Assembly: GCA_015501595.1 (NCBI GenBank)
Contig: JADNRX010000818.1
Location: forward strand, 1 to 21,336
Direction of reading: 5' to 3'
From: Hymenopellis radicata
Taxonomy: Eukaryota; Basidiomycota; Agaricomycetes; Agaricales; Physalacriaceae
DNA length: 21,336 nt
Made by a program: the position numbers and the translations under genes. This document shows, one piece after another, positions 1 to 9,767 of the stretch (position 1 is the first letter of the stretch; each line of letters starts with the position of its first letter). Below the pieces are notes generated by a model, which was given only the letters and a program-made list of their open reading frames with translations, was not told the DNA's origin and did not search any database.

Positions 1-166
1 GGAAGGCCAATGCTAATGGCTGTGTCTTGTAGAAACTCCGTGATGATCCTGCTGCGAGGGTTTGCTTATTCCTAGTAAGCTATTCAAGCGTTCAATGTTC
101 TCTGAAGGGTTATTAAGCGATGGTGTAGTGCAACGAATAACGCAGTATCCTTTGTTGATCAAGCAG

Positions 167-218
167 GTACGTCGTGTCTTTTCCACACACGCTCTGCTTC
201 AAATGACCCGACATTTAG
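167..218 (+). other. Spliceosomal intron inside the RhoGEF relic
   Basis: GTACGT donor and TTAG acceptor give a 52-nt intron. It joins PLLIKQ to the YTDPGPERD segment, as expected for the DH domain. It shows the relic was copied from genomic DNA. Confidence 0.7.
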
Positions 219-739
219 ATGGTCCATTACACTGATCCCGGACCCGAACGCGATGCGGTTATGAACTCTGTTGAAGTCGCGGAGAGGATACTCGACTATA
301 TCAACGAGACTATCCGCGAGCAGGAAGGATGGGAGATCCTGCGTACGATATCGCAGCATTTGTGGATTGGGCGGGGACGCCTGGATCTGACGGCGCCTCC
401 GCGGAATATGGGTCAGCCGAAGCTGTTGGAGGACGGGATGTTGTGCAAGGCGAAGAGCGGGGGGGCGGCTGCATGCGTTTTTGTGCAGTGATATTCTGGT
501 GTTGACGCGAAGAATTTGTACAGGATGGTGAGTGGGCTTGTGTGTGTGTTTATACTGGTGGGTGTTAATTGTGGCTCGCTTGCGGAGGCGCAATTGAAGG
601 AAAATCATGGTGAGCCTTGTTGATTTGGACGCCTTGTTTTGAGTACTGATCATGCGTACGTTAAGACGACGTTGGGTTCTAATACCCACGCGGTGGGGAG
701 GCTGTTTCCTAAAAGTGTCTTCTGTCCGGGATTGTCAAC

Positions 740-792
740 GTACGTCTGCTCTCTCTCTCCGTCGCTGAGGGCGCTACCTAATCGATGAACAG
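740..792 (+). other. Spliceosomal intron in the PH domain of the RhoGEF relic
   Basis: GTACGT donor, CAG acceptor, 53 nt. Removing it rebuilds SSVRDCQLWLQAIDSASR, a typical PH C-terminal helix. The intron survives although the flanking exons carry frameshifts. Confidence 0.75.
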
Positions 793-1311
793 TGTGGTTG
801 CAAGCTATTGACAGTGCTAGTCGTAGGTGTCGATGAAAAAGGATCAACGTTCGGCGGTGTTGGACCTTGACGATGGGCACCATCGGAGAAAACTACGTGC
901 TCAGTCGGCCTGGGGCAGTGGGGGTACCAGTGAAGCGACATATTGGTATGTCATCAAGACACTAGAAGCAAGCTTCATTCTAACCAACCGTCTAGAGATC
1001 GAGCTGCCTCAAGATGCGGTGGCGACTATATGTCTATGTATGTCCGAATTCAATCATATGTGCAGTCTGCTCAGATTGTCTAGACTCGCCCTCAACCCTC
1101 CTCGCGACGTTCAACGTGTCCTGTCATATTTTCATCTCACTCAGGACCAAGAGGTGTGTTTCTCCATTCTCAAGAAGGCCTGTAGGTTTTAATTGTGCTT
1201 AGATTACACTGGCGTCTCCTAGTCCCACTACCCTTCGTACCGGATGTCCAATATCGGTATATGTGTTACTCAGCGGTTACGTCGAGCTCTTCCAGTTAGC
1301 AAGTCAAGGCA

Positions 1312-2187
1312 ATGTTTCAGCTTTGGCAAAGCATGCGACTACCCATCCCACTACGCTCAGCTCAGTCGTCGGGACAACTATTTCGTTGCTCTGCGCCGCG
1401 TCAAAGCAGCTGAAGAGGAATACCTTGCCGCTGAGGCCATCGACCAGCAGGAGCGCCAAATATGTCATCGTCTAGAGGAACTTCAATTCCAGAGGCAGAA
1501 AGCCTCCCATCTCCATTATTCTTCCTACGGTGCCCCAGATCATCTATCCCTCCTACGCTTGCACCTTAAGGTGGAAGCTTGCTTGTAAACAAGCAGAGGC
1601 CGAGCTTTTTCGCCGAAGGAAACCTCAAGAAGAGACGGCCTTCGCAGTTCTTCAACTCGACCAGGAGCGTCGTGAGCGTGCTCAGCTGGAACTTCTTCTG
1701 GAGCAACGACACGGTGAGTTTGGTTTTCCTTCGCTCATCTTCCAGCAAGCAACTGACGTCTGTCATTCGCCAGAATCATACTTCAACGGGCAAGGTACCA
1801 GGCACGACCTTCCCGTCATATCCGTCCTGCTGTCGCATACCCTCGACGACATGCTCCAAGGTCTGCTACACTCACCTCGATTTCACCCCTTCACACTCTC
1901 CCGCCTCTTCGGATACTGAGCGATCGCTTATTATGAGGCTGGCGTACACCGCACGCAACGCCCCGGTTCGATTCCATGAGCAGTCCCTCAGTGGGCTACC
2001 GTCGCATTTGGATTCTGTTGAGAGTTTTAGAGATGACGGTTTGAGAACGAATGGGGAGGTTGTGGGTCTTGTTGAAGGTACTTTGGAAGACTTGGAAGTT
2101 GGAGGGGCATCTACCCAGAGCTCAGGAGCGGAGACCGCACTGCTCGGCTCGAAGTCTACACTCGTAGGGAGGGAGAGGCAGGTGTAG
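1312..2187 (+). pseudogene. Broken BAG-domain coiled-coil protein
   Basis: BAG domains bind the Hsp70 ATPase domain as nucleotide exchange co-chaperones. The N-terminal part is charged and helical (RRDNYFVALRRVKAAEEEY, LAAEAIDQQERQICHRLEEL), followed in a second frame by KQAEAELFRRRKPQEE and DQERRERAQLELLLEQRH. A 60-nt intron (1714-1773, GTGAGT..CCAG) follows. A third frame then carries LDFTPSHSPASSDT, LAYTARNAPVRFHEQSLSGL and LDSVESFRDDG, which match my memory of the BAG region of agaricomycete proteins. The ATG at 1312 is followed by one extra T, putting the start out of frame with the FSFGK segment. At least three frames are needed to read the protein, so the copy is dead. The BAG label is family recall and is moderately sure. 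Confidence 0.55.
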
Positions 2188-2775
2188 ACGAACACCTGTG
2201 AGTTGTCGATGTATTCTTTGCGTGAAATGACGGACGCTGATGCACGGGTAGAATATATATTATACCTGAGGACTCTGCGGAAATGCGAGCGAGCGATGGC
2301 GGCAATGGCCGGCTCGCTCGCCGAGCATCCTGGAAGCTTTACTCAGAAGTGATGGGTTAGCCACTGAGCTTGGAACAGGTTATAGCTCTATAGACCAAAT
2401 CTCTGCAGTCCTCATTCCTCTTCTGCTGCTTTGCCTAATACTTTTGTCCTGTTTCTCGTCTGCTATCTCCCAAGTGTGTACCCCATGCATGTTTAATTCC
2501 GCATTGTCTGCGTACATGAATGTTGACTTCTGGTATTGTATGTTCCACTGAGTGCGAACGGTTCAACAGTACTGGAGATGACATTCAGAATCCTGATAGA
2601 CTAAGTGGAAACAATGCGAGCGGGGGCCGCGAGCTTTGTTGTAGCTAAGGAAGGAAGGAAGGAAGGTTTATTCTCGGAAAAGGTCCTAGAAGAACTACCG
2701 AGTTGTAGGAACTAGATAACGTGGCTAAGGTATATTCCTATTAGAAACAAACACCAAGGGAAATGATGCGCAGAT
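2188..2775. repeat. Repeat-bearing spacer: GC hairpin and AAGG microsatellite
   Basis: No gene seen. The stretch holds a perfect 10-bp inverted repeat GCGAGCGAGC (2285-2294) and GCTCGCTCGC (2312-2321) with a 17-nt loop, and five tandem AAGG units (2647-2666). It also holds two copies of a dispersed motif resembling GGAAAC-ATGCGAGCG (near 2279 and at 2607-2622); a third copy lies near 8829. The rest is featureless to me. Confidence 0.5.
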
Positions 2776-3177
2776 TCACAGGCCTTCGGCGTCGAAATAG
2801 TGCCTGTGGAGACTGTCAAGATATTGCCACCAATGATACCACCCATTCTAAGCCTCACCTACCTCATGGCAAAACCATATGCAAGGATATGCCCCCAAAG
2901 GGCCCCTAGTAGGAGAAAAGAAAGGTCTGGCCGGCCCGACGTGAGCCGCATGCAATCGATGACAAACAGTGCTAGCTTGAGCCACCACGCCACGATGTAC
3001 TTGCCCAAGGTTCGCCGAGTATTGCCTCTGTACTCGGCCGGATTTACTAGAGACAATCGGGGTGAAGTAATCTTTCAGCTCGGCGGGTATGCCCGTTGAA
3101 AGACTGGAATACACGCTACCCGCTTCAAAGGGAACGAAGCCGGGAAGGGCTTTGTGGCGGCGCCCTGAAGACCCCAC
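2776..3177 (-). pseudogene. C-terminus of an unnamed membrane protein, frameshifted
   Basis: On the minus strand a segment FVPFEAGSVYSSLSTG and AELKDYFTP continues, one base out of frame, into LSLVNPAEYRGNTRRTLGK. A hydrophobic stretch follows (YIVAWWLKLALFVIDCMRL, then DLSFLLLGALWGHILAYGFA), giving two likely membrane helices. A 50-nt intron (2813-2862, GTAGGT..ACAG) leads to a last exon MSLHRHYFDAEGL and stop (2776-2778). The splice join is in frame, so the 3' end looks authentic. The single-base insertion near 3050 suggests the copy is dead. I do not recognise the family. Sequence upstream of about 3180 could hold more exons, but I cannot join them. Confidence 0.45.
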
Positions 3178-4195
3178 TGAAACAAGGTACCTTTGACAAG
3201 GACTGCTTGACGTTTTCGCTCGTACATATATAAGGTCAATACACCTGGCTTCGCCCCTTAAACATCCAGAATTTGGGAGACCGACCTACATGATGCTAGA
3301 ACACGACTAACTCAGACTTATGTTATCTTGCTGCGTTACATTGAGGCTCTCAAGTTGGAATAGGATCGAGAACACGCAAGAGATCGGCGAAAACCGTTCA
3401 TTGGCAAGAGGAGCTAAGACATATCACTACACTGAGAGCATAACAATGTTAAGAAAGCTATGTAAACGAACATATTAGTCAATTCCCAACCAAACCTTGA
3501 ATCAACACACTGCGTTTGGAGCACGACACAAGGGACTTGCCCTCCGACGCTTCTTATCGGCATCACCAAGACTCGTACCCTGCATGCCGATACCATGATC
3601 CCAACATCCTGCCTACTACCGTCTCCTCAAGAAATGACCCCACTGAGGACATCCCGCACGGCCCCCCACCCTCTCTCCAAGACAACCCGTCGTCTTCTCA
3701 AGATGTATCCCCCACCCTACGTCCCCACACCAACTTCCACCGTCTCCTCTCGTCTAGATGCCCCTCGGGAGCACCTCTTTACCCCTGCATATCCGATTTG
3801 CACACTCACCAGCTCATCCAAGCCACCAAGTTTGTGTACGGTCAGAGGATGAACTTTGCATGCGCGCCTTTGGCTTTACCTCACGTTGTACAAATGAGAG
3901 TTTCTTGCTCCCCGAGAGGAATGCGGGACCACTCCATCGGCGGGGAAGCTGGCCGTGCACATCCGTCTTCCTCATCGGTCTGACTCCGTCGCCGAGGGGT
4001 TGTCAATATATCTGTGGTAAACAACGATAAATCAGTATGCAATGGGAACTTGGACAACGCTTACCATCTTGAGCATGATCTGTCCCGAACAAGCCGGTTA
4101 GACCACTAGCTAGCAAGACAACGTACATCGACAACCAAATCTACGAAGAACATCAGACTTGATATCGCCAAGTCAGAACTTACCGGGACTCAGAG
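3178..4195. other. Spacer with no supported gene
   Basis: About 1 kb in which I support no gene. A TATATAA-like string lies at 3225-3231. Overlapping Ser/Pro/His-rich plus-strand reading frames cover 3516-4030 (the longest is 155 codons, 3516-3983), but I see no motif, splice pattern or family resemblance. They could be an unrecognised exon or chance. Confidence 0.3.
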
Positions 4196-4709
4196 CTACC
4201 ACCAAACTTTGGGGATACATAGGTAGTCCGTCGTAGGACTTGGACAAGTTTCATCTGCATGAACAAAGGTGAGCACGGACAGGCTTGGTAAACCTGTCAT
4301 GATCAACGAGAGCTGAGGTCGACCCATAATGGAATCCATCACGAACCGAGCGAGTACCCGGTGCAGGGCTAGGCGTAGTCTTGACTGTTCCAGTTGCAGA
4401 TGAGAGTACGCTCTAAAAATGTAGTTAGCATAGACTGCCATGACAAAGGTAATTAGATGGCATACCGCGATTAAGCTAAGTGTAAAAATGTCACCATGCG
4501 ACAACGAGTGCCTCGACAAGGTTCATACGGTGTAGTCGACACCTCTGGGATTTCATCCTTGGAGAAATCGGGCGGTTCAATCGGTCAGCATCAAAATCCT
4601 GACGTCGCGAACCATCTCGTGAGGGAGTGACGTTAGGCGATGGGCGCGCGCTTATGTCAAATTGGGACAGCGACGATGCGGACTTCAAGTTCTGCGCGCT
4701 GAAGAGCAC
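4196..4709 (-). pseudogene. Unidentified minus-strand gene fragment with an authentic intron
   Basis: The main support is an intron at 4413-4465 (minus strand, 53 nt): GTATGC donor, GCTAAC branch-like site 14 nt before the acceptor, TTTTAG acceptor. Splicing joins GDIFTLSLIA to SVLSSATGTVKTTPSPAPG and RSVRDGFHYGSTSALVDHD. The upstream exon reads FSAQNLKSASSLSQFD, ISARPSPNVTPSRDGSRRQD and FDADRLNRPISP, low-complexity Ser/Pro/Arg sequence typical of a disordered fungal protein. More than one frame is needed and stops intervene. I do not recognise the protein. A minus-strand frame at 4898-5215 may or may not be related. Confidence 0.35.
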
Positions 4710-5265
4710 GGGTCTTCGCGTGTCGAAATAATCCCGAGATGTCTTGAGGCCATTCAGCGAGATTGGTCTGTGAAGGATTTCATGAATAGCAAGAAATGCT
4801 TCGAGACCTTGAAAGCTTACCTTTCAAGGCAATTCAGACTGCGTTCATATCTAAGACGTAGACCATCAGAGGGTTCGGGTCCATGTTGTCGTCGGTGCTA
4901 CATTTGCCCTAAAAGAGGAAGTTCAACATTGTGCGAAATCGAGAGACACGGTGCCAAAAGACGAGGCGGCTTGGACGATGGCAACTGCGTCAAATGGTCT
5001 GTCCAAATTCCAATGAATAAGAGCAGCGCAACGTACCGTGGAGGCGCAGAACCGCCTAACATAACAAGAGGTAAGTAAGGTCGAGGGCGATGGTTGAGGA
5101 CGGAATCAAGAGTCGAGGCCAGCGTTCGATCACTCAGCCTTGTCCAAATTGGGACTTGCGGTCTTACCATTTCCGGGGTGATAACTGCGCCTTCTACTTT
5201 TATTCCATACCGCATTTCCGTCCCACCAGCCTTTCAGGTTCTCTACAATCAACAGCTACTCGAGC

Positions 5266-6773
5266 ATGCCAGTGGATAGAACCTCTCATCGTAGCCGCCC
5301 TGCCCCTTATAACGTCGTGTCATCGCGGGAGCAAAGAAGTTCAACGTATGATGACAATGATGAAGAGGGGACCAGCACCGGGAACAAAAACGCATCTGAT
5401 ACGGCGAACAGAGCCTCAGTCTTTGTCGTCATCAACGTACCTGGTTCTTCCCCTCTGGCTGGGGTCTACCCCCATGAGGACGCCATCCTTACGGATCCCG
5501 GTCTAGCACCTCACAAAAAGCGGGCACCTTTCCCGGTCGTTATAGAGGCCCCCAATGTAGATGTTGGACAGGCTGTCCTGAAACTACTGTCGCCGCAAAA
5601 CATACAGACTTGCTATGATGGTCGGCATTCTGATGATGTAGCGGACAATCTAGACGACGCCGGAATCCTCGAGGTCCTTGACGAGATGTGGGAATTATAT
5701 CCCAAAATATATCGATGTACGACGAAGGCCCCTGTTGGTCTGCATCTCACCAGGTAAAGCATTTCTCGGCATTTATGAGTTGTTGCTGATGAAACATTCG
5801 CTTTCCAAGGCGTTGTGCAAAGGCGAAGCCTTACCATACATTTTCCACCGCATTCCGAGATGCCATTAGCAATGGTCATCTAGGGAAAAACCCTGACAGT
5901 GCTACGCCGACGCCCAATGCTAGCGATTCCGAAGATGAAGAGGAGGACATTGATTCTGGCAATAGCGGTCCTCGGCGACCATCCTCTCCATTTGTCAAAC
6001 TCAACGTTTCTCTTCATGCGCTGAAACGGGTGGAACCATATACCCAACCACCACCGCTGGAAGACAATGCCGAACCTGATGAGGATCCCTCGCCTAATGG
6101 GCCTCCATTAGCTATAGGCGTCCTAACATCACAACCATGGAAGGAAGTCGAAGACATTCAGAGAATGGCAGATGGTGTGCACGCACTTACGGGCATTCTG
6201 CCCAATTCCCCTAATTCAAATCGTTTGCTGGACTATCTAACCGGCTCCCGGGCAGTCGTCGAATTCACTCGTCGTGTTGACAATGACGACGCCTTGCATA
6301 CACTCAGGACGGATGTATTGCATCTTGCCTTTGACATATATCGCTTCGCAAAACTTATCCGCAGCGAGTATGATGGGGTGCAGAAGGAGGTGGGAGTATT
6401 GAAATCCAACGTAGAGCTCAAAGAGCAATACAGGACGCAAAGGGCTGCAGATAAACAACGAGAGGCGACGAGGAGGCACCTGTCGGTGATGACGATCTTA
6501 AGTCGGCCAGCTTCGGATAGACAGCGGGATCACTATCGCATGCGGGACATCCTGTTCCAAGCGATTAGCATATTTGTGGACAACGAAAATCTTGAAGAAC
6601 GTATCCGTGATATAATTGATGAGGGAGGTGATGCACATTCGGTGGAGGAGTTGCTGAAGAAAAATGGTGTGACGCTTCGAAAGGAACACTTAAACTACTT
6701 GTACAAACTCCTGTCTTTCTGGGATAGCATGGAGGGCCCCCGAGCAAACGCATTCGAAATATTAGGAATATAA
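5266..6773 (+). CDS. Orphan protein, acidic N-terminal half and helical C-terminal half (two exons)
   Basis: Join 5266-5753 and 5810-6773. The 56-nt intron (5754-5809, GTAAAG..CCAAG) splits an Arg codon and keeps one frame, giving 483 residues and a TAA stop. Residues 1-60 are Ser/Arg/Asp-rich and look disordered. Residues about 45-160 form a folded-looking block (ASVFVVINVPGSSPLAGVYP, GILEVLDEMWELYPKIYR). A Ser/Glu/Asp run (SDSEDEEEDIDSG) lies near residue 200. Residues about 346-386 are charged and helical and may form a coiled coil (EYDGVQKEVGVLKSNVELKE). The C-terminus (LFQAISIFVDNENLEERIRD) also looks all-alpha. There is no signal peptide, membrane segment or catalytic motif I recognise. 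It is one of only two uninterrupted multi-exon genes here. The 5' end could extend through another exon, because a TTTCAG lies at 5232-5237. Confidence 0.7.
5754..5809 (+). other. Intron of the orphan gene
   Basis: GTAAAG donor, TTCCAAG acceptor, 56 nt. Removal converts two overlapping frames into one 483-codon frame. Confidence 0.75.
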
Positions 6774-7373
6774 TTGGTTGTTGATTCTTCAAGATATGTC
6801 TGTATAATACGTATTAAATCCAATGTATTTACGCTACGAAAAATTTGAATGGGTCTAACAAGGTGATTTGAACCGAGCCTCGGCTGAAGGGAAGGAGGTG
6901 CCACATTTCCTTGCGTCTAAGCAAGGACTCTGTGGGGGATTCGTGACGGTAACGATCCTTCCACACGAGGGTGTTTGTTCAGGTTGGTTCTAGGCGGGTT
7001 TCTCGAGAGAGGATTCGAGCAAGATGAGTGGGATGTAGAGTAATATTCAAGAAAGGTTCTCGTACATACAGTAAGAACAGTGCTATTTAACCTGTCCGAT
7101 GCACTGCCCTCGCGAGTAAGTACGAGTCATAGAATGTCCAAAACGAGTAATACACGACGTGTCGCCGTCGTGTCCATAGAGTGTCCATAACGCGCGGGGA
7201 TTGTATGTACCGAAAACGTGTCCAACGTGTCCATAGGATCTCCGCAGATCAGATAAGATAGCAGTAAAAATCACACGCCCGCTACAGACTCTACCACCCC
7301 ATAGAAAAAGGAAAGGCGAGATGCCGAGCCAAAACCGGACCGAACACAACCAGCTCTACTCGTCATTGTGAAC
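6774..7373. repeat. Non-coding spacer with a TGTCCATA repeat cluster
   Basis: No gene supported. Between 7135 and 7235 there are five TGTCCA copies, three of them extended to TGTCCATA (7171-7178, 7182-7189, 7228-7235). A perfect 7-bp inverted repeat CACGACG/CGTCGTG (7153-7159, 7166-7172) lies among them. Clusters of short subterminal motifs like this are common in DNA transposon ends; that reading is inference. The left copy of a 20-bp direct repeat is at 6909-6928. Confidence 0.45.
6909..6928 (+). repeat. Left copy of a 20-bp direct repeat
   Basis: CCTTGCGTCTAAGCAAGGAC, preceded by ATTT. It recurs at 8740-8759 with one T/C difference. The core is itself a hairpin: CCTTGC, a six-base loop, GCAAGG. 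The pair brackets the proline-rich fragment and the DUF6589 relic. Confidence 0.6.
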
Positions 7374-7873
7374 ATGTACACTCGCAACATGCAGTTTTTC
7401 GACGGCAGCCCCATGGAATCCTTCCTCCAGTATTTCTCCAATAATCGGCTGGCTTCATTTCTGTTGGAATCTGGTGTGCCGGTTACAGCCCAGCCTGATG
7501 CGATCCACCGTCCACATCTCTACAACTAGTCTGCTGAGCTCCAATCGTGAACGACAATTTTTCCATTGAAAGCAACGAAGGTCGTATCCTGGCAAGTTTT
7601 CATCCGCTTGAATTGTAATCGCGCGTTGATGTTACTACTACAGGTACTCCACATCATATATATGCGTACATCGACCCGGGATCTCCTCAACCTCTTGTCA
7701 GTCCTTGGACGTCGATTCCCCCTCCGGTCTCCCAATCTCCCTATATATTCTATCCTCCACCTACCATGGCTTCTCCTTACATTCCACACCCAGTACCTTC
7801 ATCGCCGTCTCCAGCTACAGCATCACGTTCAGCATCATCTGAGTTGCTTCAACAAAGCGAGATGGCCCAATGA
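7374..7873 (+). pseudogene. Proline-rich gene fragment, unidentified
   Basis: An ATG at 7374 opens a 52-codon frame (MQFFDGSPMESFLQYF, then FLLESGVPVTAQPD) ending in TAG at 7528. A short frame (IVNDNFSIESNE), a possible intron with ACTACAG acceptor (about 7580-7643) and a Tyr/Pro/Ser-rich run follow: TPHHIYAYIDPGSPQP, VSQSPYIFYPPPTMASPYIP. The run stops at TGA near 7871. The composition resembles the disordered N-terminal regions common in agaricomycete hypothetical proteins. Stops and the non-GTRNGT donor argue for a relic. Whether it belongs to the DUF6589-like sequence downstream is unknown. Confidence 0.35.
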
Positions 7874-7989
7874 TTTTGTAATGGTGTCTGTACTGGGGTT
7901 TTCCCTGGACGATTCGCTCGTCCTCTTGGTGATGAAAAGAGTTGTGCAAGTCGAGCCCGATTTCGCTGGGACATGTACGGCGACGTCGT

Positions 7990-8712
7990 GACAGATGCTG
8001 ACTGGTAGTCATTAACTGCATGCATCAGGCTGGGATTGAGACGCTTGGTGATCTATTACAACTCCTCTTTCATCGCGCCCCCGTTCTTCGATCAGGAATC
8101 AGTTTCAAAAACTGTGAACAATTTCGTGTCCGGAAATACCACATTCCCTCAGAACCGCCCAGAGTCAATCTTCTTTGACCTGATTCTCTAGCATCCACAC
8201 GCTACCCATGCCAATTCGCCGCCTCCATCATTTAATGTGCCTCGATTTGCGCTTCCTCCGAGCGAACGATTGCTTCAGCATGCACCCGTGGCACCAGCGC
8301 GTCCAACTACCCATAGAGCCATCATGAGGCGCTTGCTCTCAGTTGTCCTTTCCCAGATGGACATTGAGGCTCATGCGTTGATCTTCTGGCAGGCGATCTT
8401 GTGTCCACAACTGTCCAAACTTACCTGGACGCGCGTTCTCTCTTGGGACATGACGGGAACCCAGGAGCACATCGCTCGACAGGCATGTGTCATATTATCG
8501 ACACTCTCTACCCTTGCCGTTGGTCATACGATACGCAAGAAACTCGACACCATCGATGCAGCTCATCAGACTGATGTTGACGCGTCCAATGGAGGCGGAG
8601 GACTCGGACGGTTCTGACACCTCAGATGATGAGCACCGGAAGCCCGAAGGCGCTCGTCGGGACCCATGGCTTGTTGGTCCTCTTTCTATTCTGAATCTTC
8701 TGTGGTCTGAAT
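7990..8712 (+). pseudogene. DUF6589-type protein relic, N-terminal half only
   Basis: Several short frames spell the region preceding the DUF6589 domain in an expanded agaricomycete family often found near mobile elements (family recall). Visible pieces are GIETLGDLLQLLFHRAPVL, CEQFRVRKYHIPSEPPRVN, HPHATHANSPPPSFNVPRFA, RLLSVVLSQMDIEAHAL, LCPQLSKLTWTRVLSWDMT, then an acidic SDGSDTSDDE and GARRDPWLVGPLSILNLLW. The RRDPW segment normally leads into the large catalytic-like DUF6589 region, but here a TGA ends it at 8712 and nothing similar follows. At least two frameshifts and internal stops are present. The element is dead and 3'-truncated. What DUF6589 proteins do is not something the sequence can tell. 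Confidence 0.5.
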
Positions 8713-8739
8713 AGGTTTTCTAGGCGGTCACCATATTTT

Positions 8740-8759
8740 CCTTGCGTTTAAGCAAGGAC
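8740..8759 (+). repeat. Right copy of the 20-bp direct repeat
   Basis: CCTTGCGTTTAAGCAAGGAC, 19 of 20 identical to 6909-6928 and in the same orientation. It lies 27 bp past the end of the DUF6589 relic. Confidence 0.6.
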
Positions 8760-9767
8760 GCTTCCAGGACCGAGGAGCCCCTAAGTTAAAATAACATGAT
8801 CTCCTCGCTCTTTTCGCACAACCACAGCGGAAACGATGCGAGCGAGTGATGGCGGCGAAGCGAAGTACCGACCTGAGATACATGTAAGTTCGAAAGTAAT
8901 GACAGAGAATACCTACTGACTCTGTTGTCAATGAACGATGCACACGCCAAGTCGGCCACTTACCGAGTTGTACGACCGAATGAGACTGTAACACCACAAA
9001 GCTCACAGTCAGAAAACGTGTGCAGAGATAGTTCGTATGACATCGTTTCATCGTTTGACCTTTGAATCCGATGTCTTCTTTTTCGAATGTTGTTATGTAA
9101 TATGAATGCATGGGAAGTTCCCTCTTAAACACCCTCGTTTTGTCCCCACTTACAAGAGAACTCATCTCGCCAAGTTCTTTAAACGATGATTACAAGTCCT
9201 CTCTCCTCGGTTGTAATCGCAAACAATCTATTGACTGGGGAGACACGGTTAGTAACAGTTGCTATCAATAGCTTAGACCTCCTACTCAACGCGAGTAAGA
9301 AATATCATTCATTCGTCAGAACGGTGCGTTCATTTTCTGTAAGTAGGTCATCATGCACGCACAATCGTCATCCTATCTCTAGCCCCTTCCCGCTCTTTCT
9401 CAATCCAACATCCTCCTCATCGCTTCGAGTTCGCATTTTCCCTCAGTTCTGTGTGCTGCGCGATCCACAGCCGCTGTCTCAGTGGCATCGCCTTGGCGAT
9501 GTCAAGAATATGGAGGTACGAAGGTTATAGTCAAATTGAGTAGGTGAAGGCGGGGGGGGGATACATACGTTGTGAGAGCCAGCGTAGTACGATCGAGTAA
9601 GGACAAAAGGCCGCTTATTTAGAGTTGTTCGCTCTTTGACAGCTTGAGAAGAAAGGTTGTGCTACGGTGAATGTTTTCCCTTGGCATCGAAATTTCGGGA
9701 CCATTAAAGATAGCAGGCTACAAACATTCTGGGCATGGCTAGAAGAACGGTTGACGCCGGACGGAAT
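8760..9767. other. Spacer with no supported gene
   Basis: About 1 kb without a gene I can support. Reading frames at 8728-9165 (minus) and 9186-9530 (plus) lack recognisable motifs. The stretch holds the third copy of the GGAAAC-ATGCGAGCG motif (about 8829-8845) and a run of nine G at 9552-9560. Confidence 0.35.

Larger units (their letters stand above)
30..1195 (+). pseudogene. Broken RhoGEF copy (DH-PH-CNH, Rom1/Rom2-like)
   Basis: Rom-type exchange factors load GTP on Rho1 in cell-wall signalling. The DH C-terminus reads VVQRITQYPLLIKQ (125-166), then an intron (167-218, GTACGT..TTAG), then YTDPGPERDAV and ERILDYINETI. The PH domain follows as KLLEDGMLCKAKSG, LHAFLCSDILVLT, DAKNLYRM, YPRGGEAVS and SSVRDCQ, then an intron (740-792, 53 nt) restores QLWLQAIDSASR. 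CNH-like traces (ICLCMSEFNHM and CSDCLDS in two frames) reach about 1190. Lesions are visible: an extra G in the G run at 459-465 shifts the frame, the frame returns near 504, there is a stop just before YPRGG, a one-base deletion near the TAAAAG after it, and a stop after SASRRCR. Introns are kept, so this is a DNA-derived copy. The 5' part lies outside the window. Family assignment is by recalled motif similarity and is strong for DH-PH, weaker for CNH. Confidence 0.75.

Noticed and set aside
1964..1976. tRNA B-box-like GGTTCGATTCC
   Set aside because: No matching T-stem, acceptor stem or A box around it; the bases encode APVRF of the BAG-region relic.
4662..5078. 138-codon plus frame as a gene
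   Set aside because: Overlaps a minus-strand fragment supported by a canonical intron and shows no recognisable domain.
8728..9165. 145-codon minus frame as a gene
   Set aside because: No motif, biased composition or intron support; it also overlaps the direct repeat and dispersed repeat motif.
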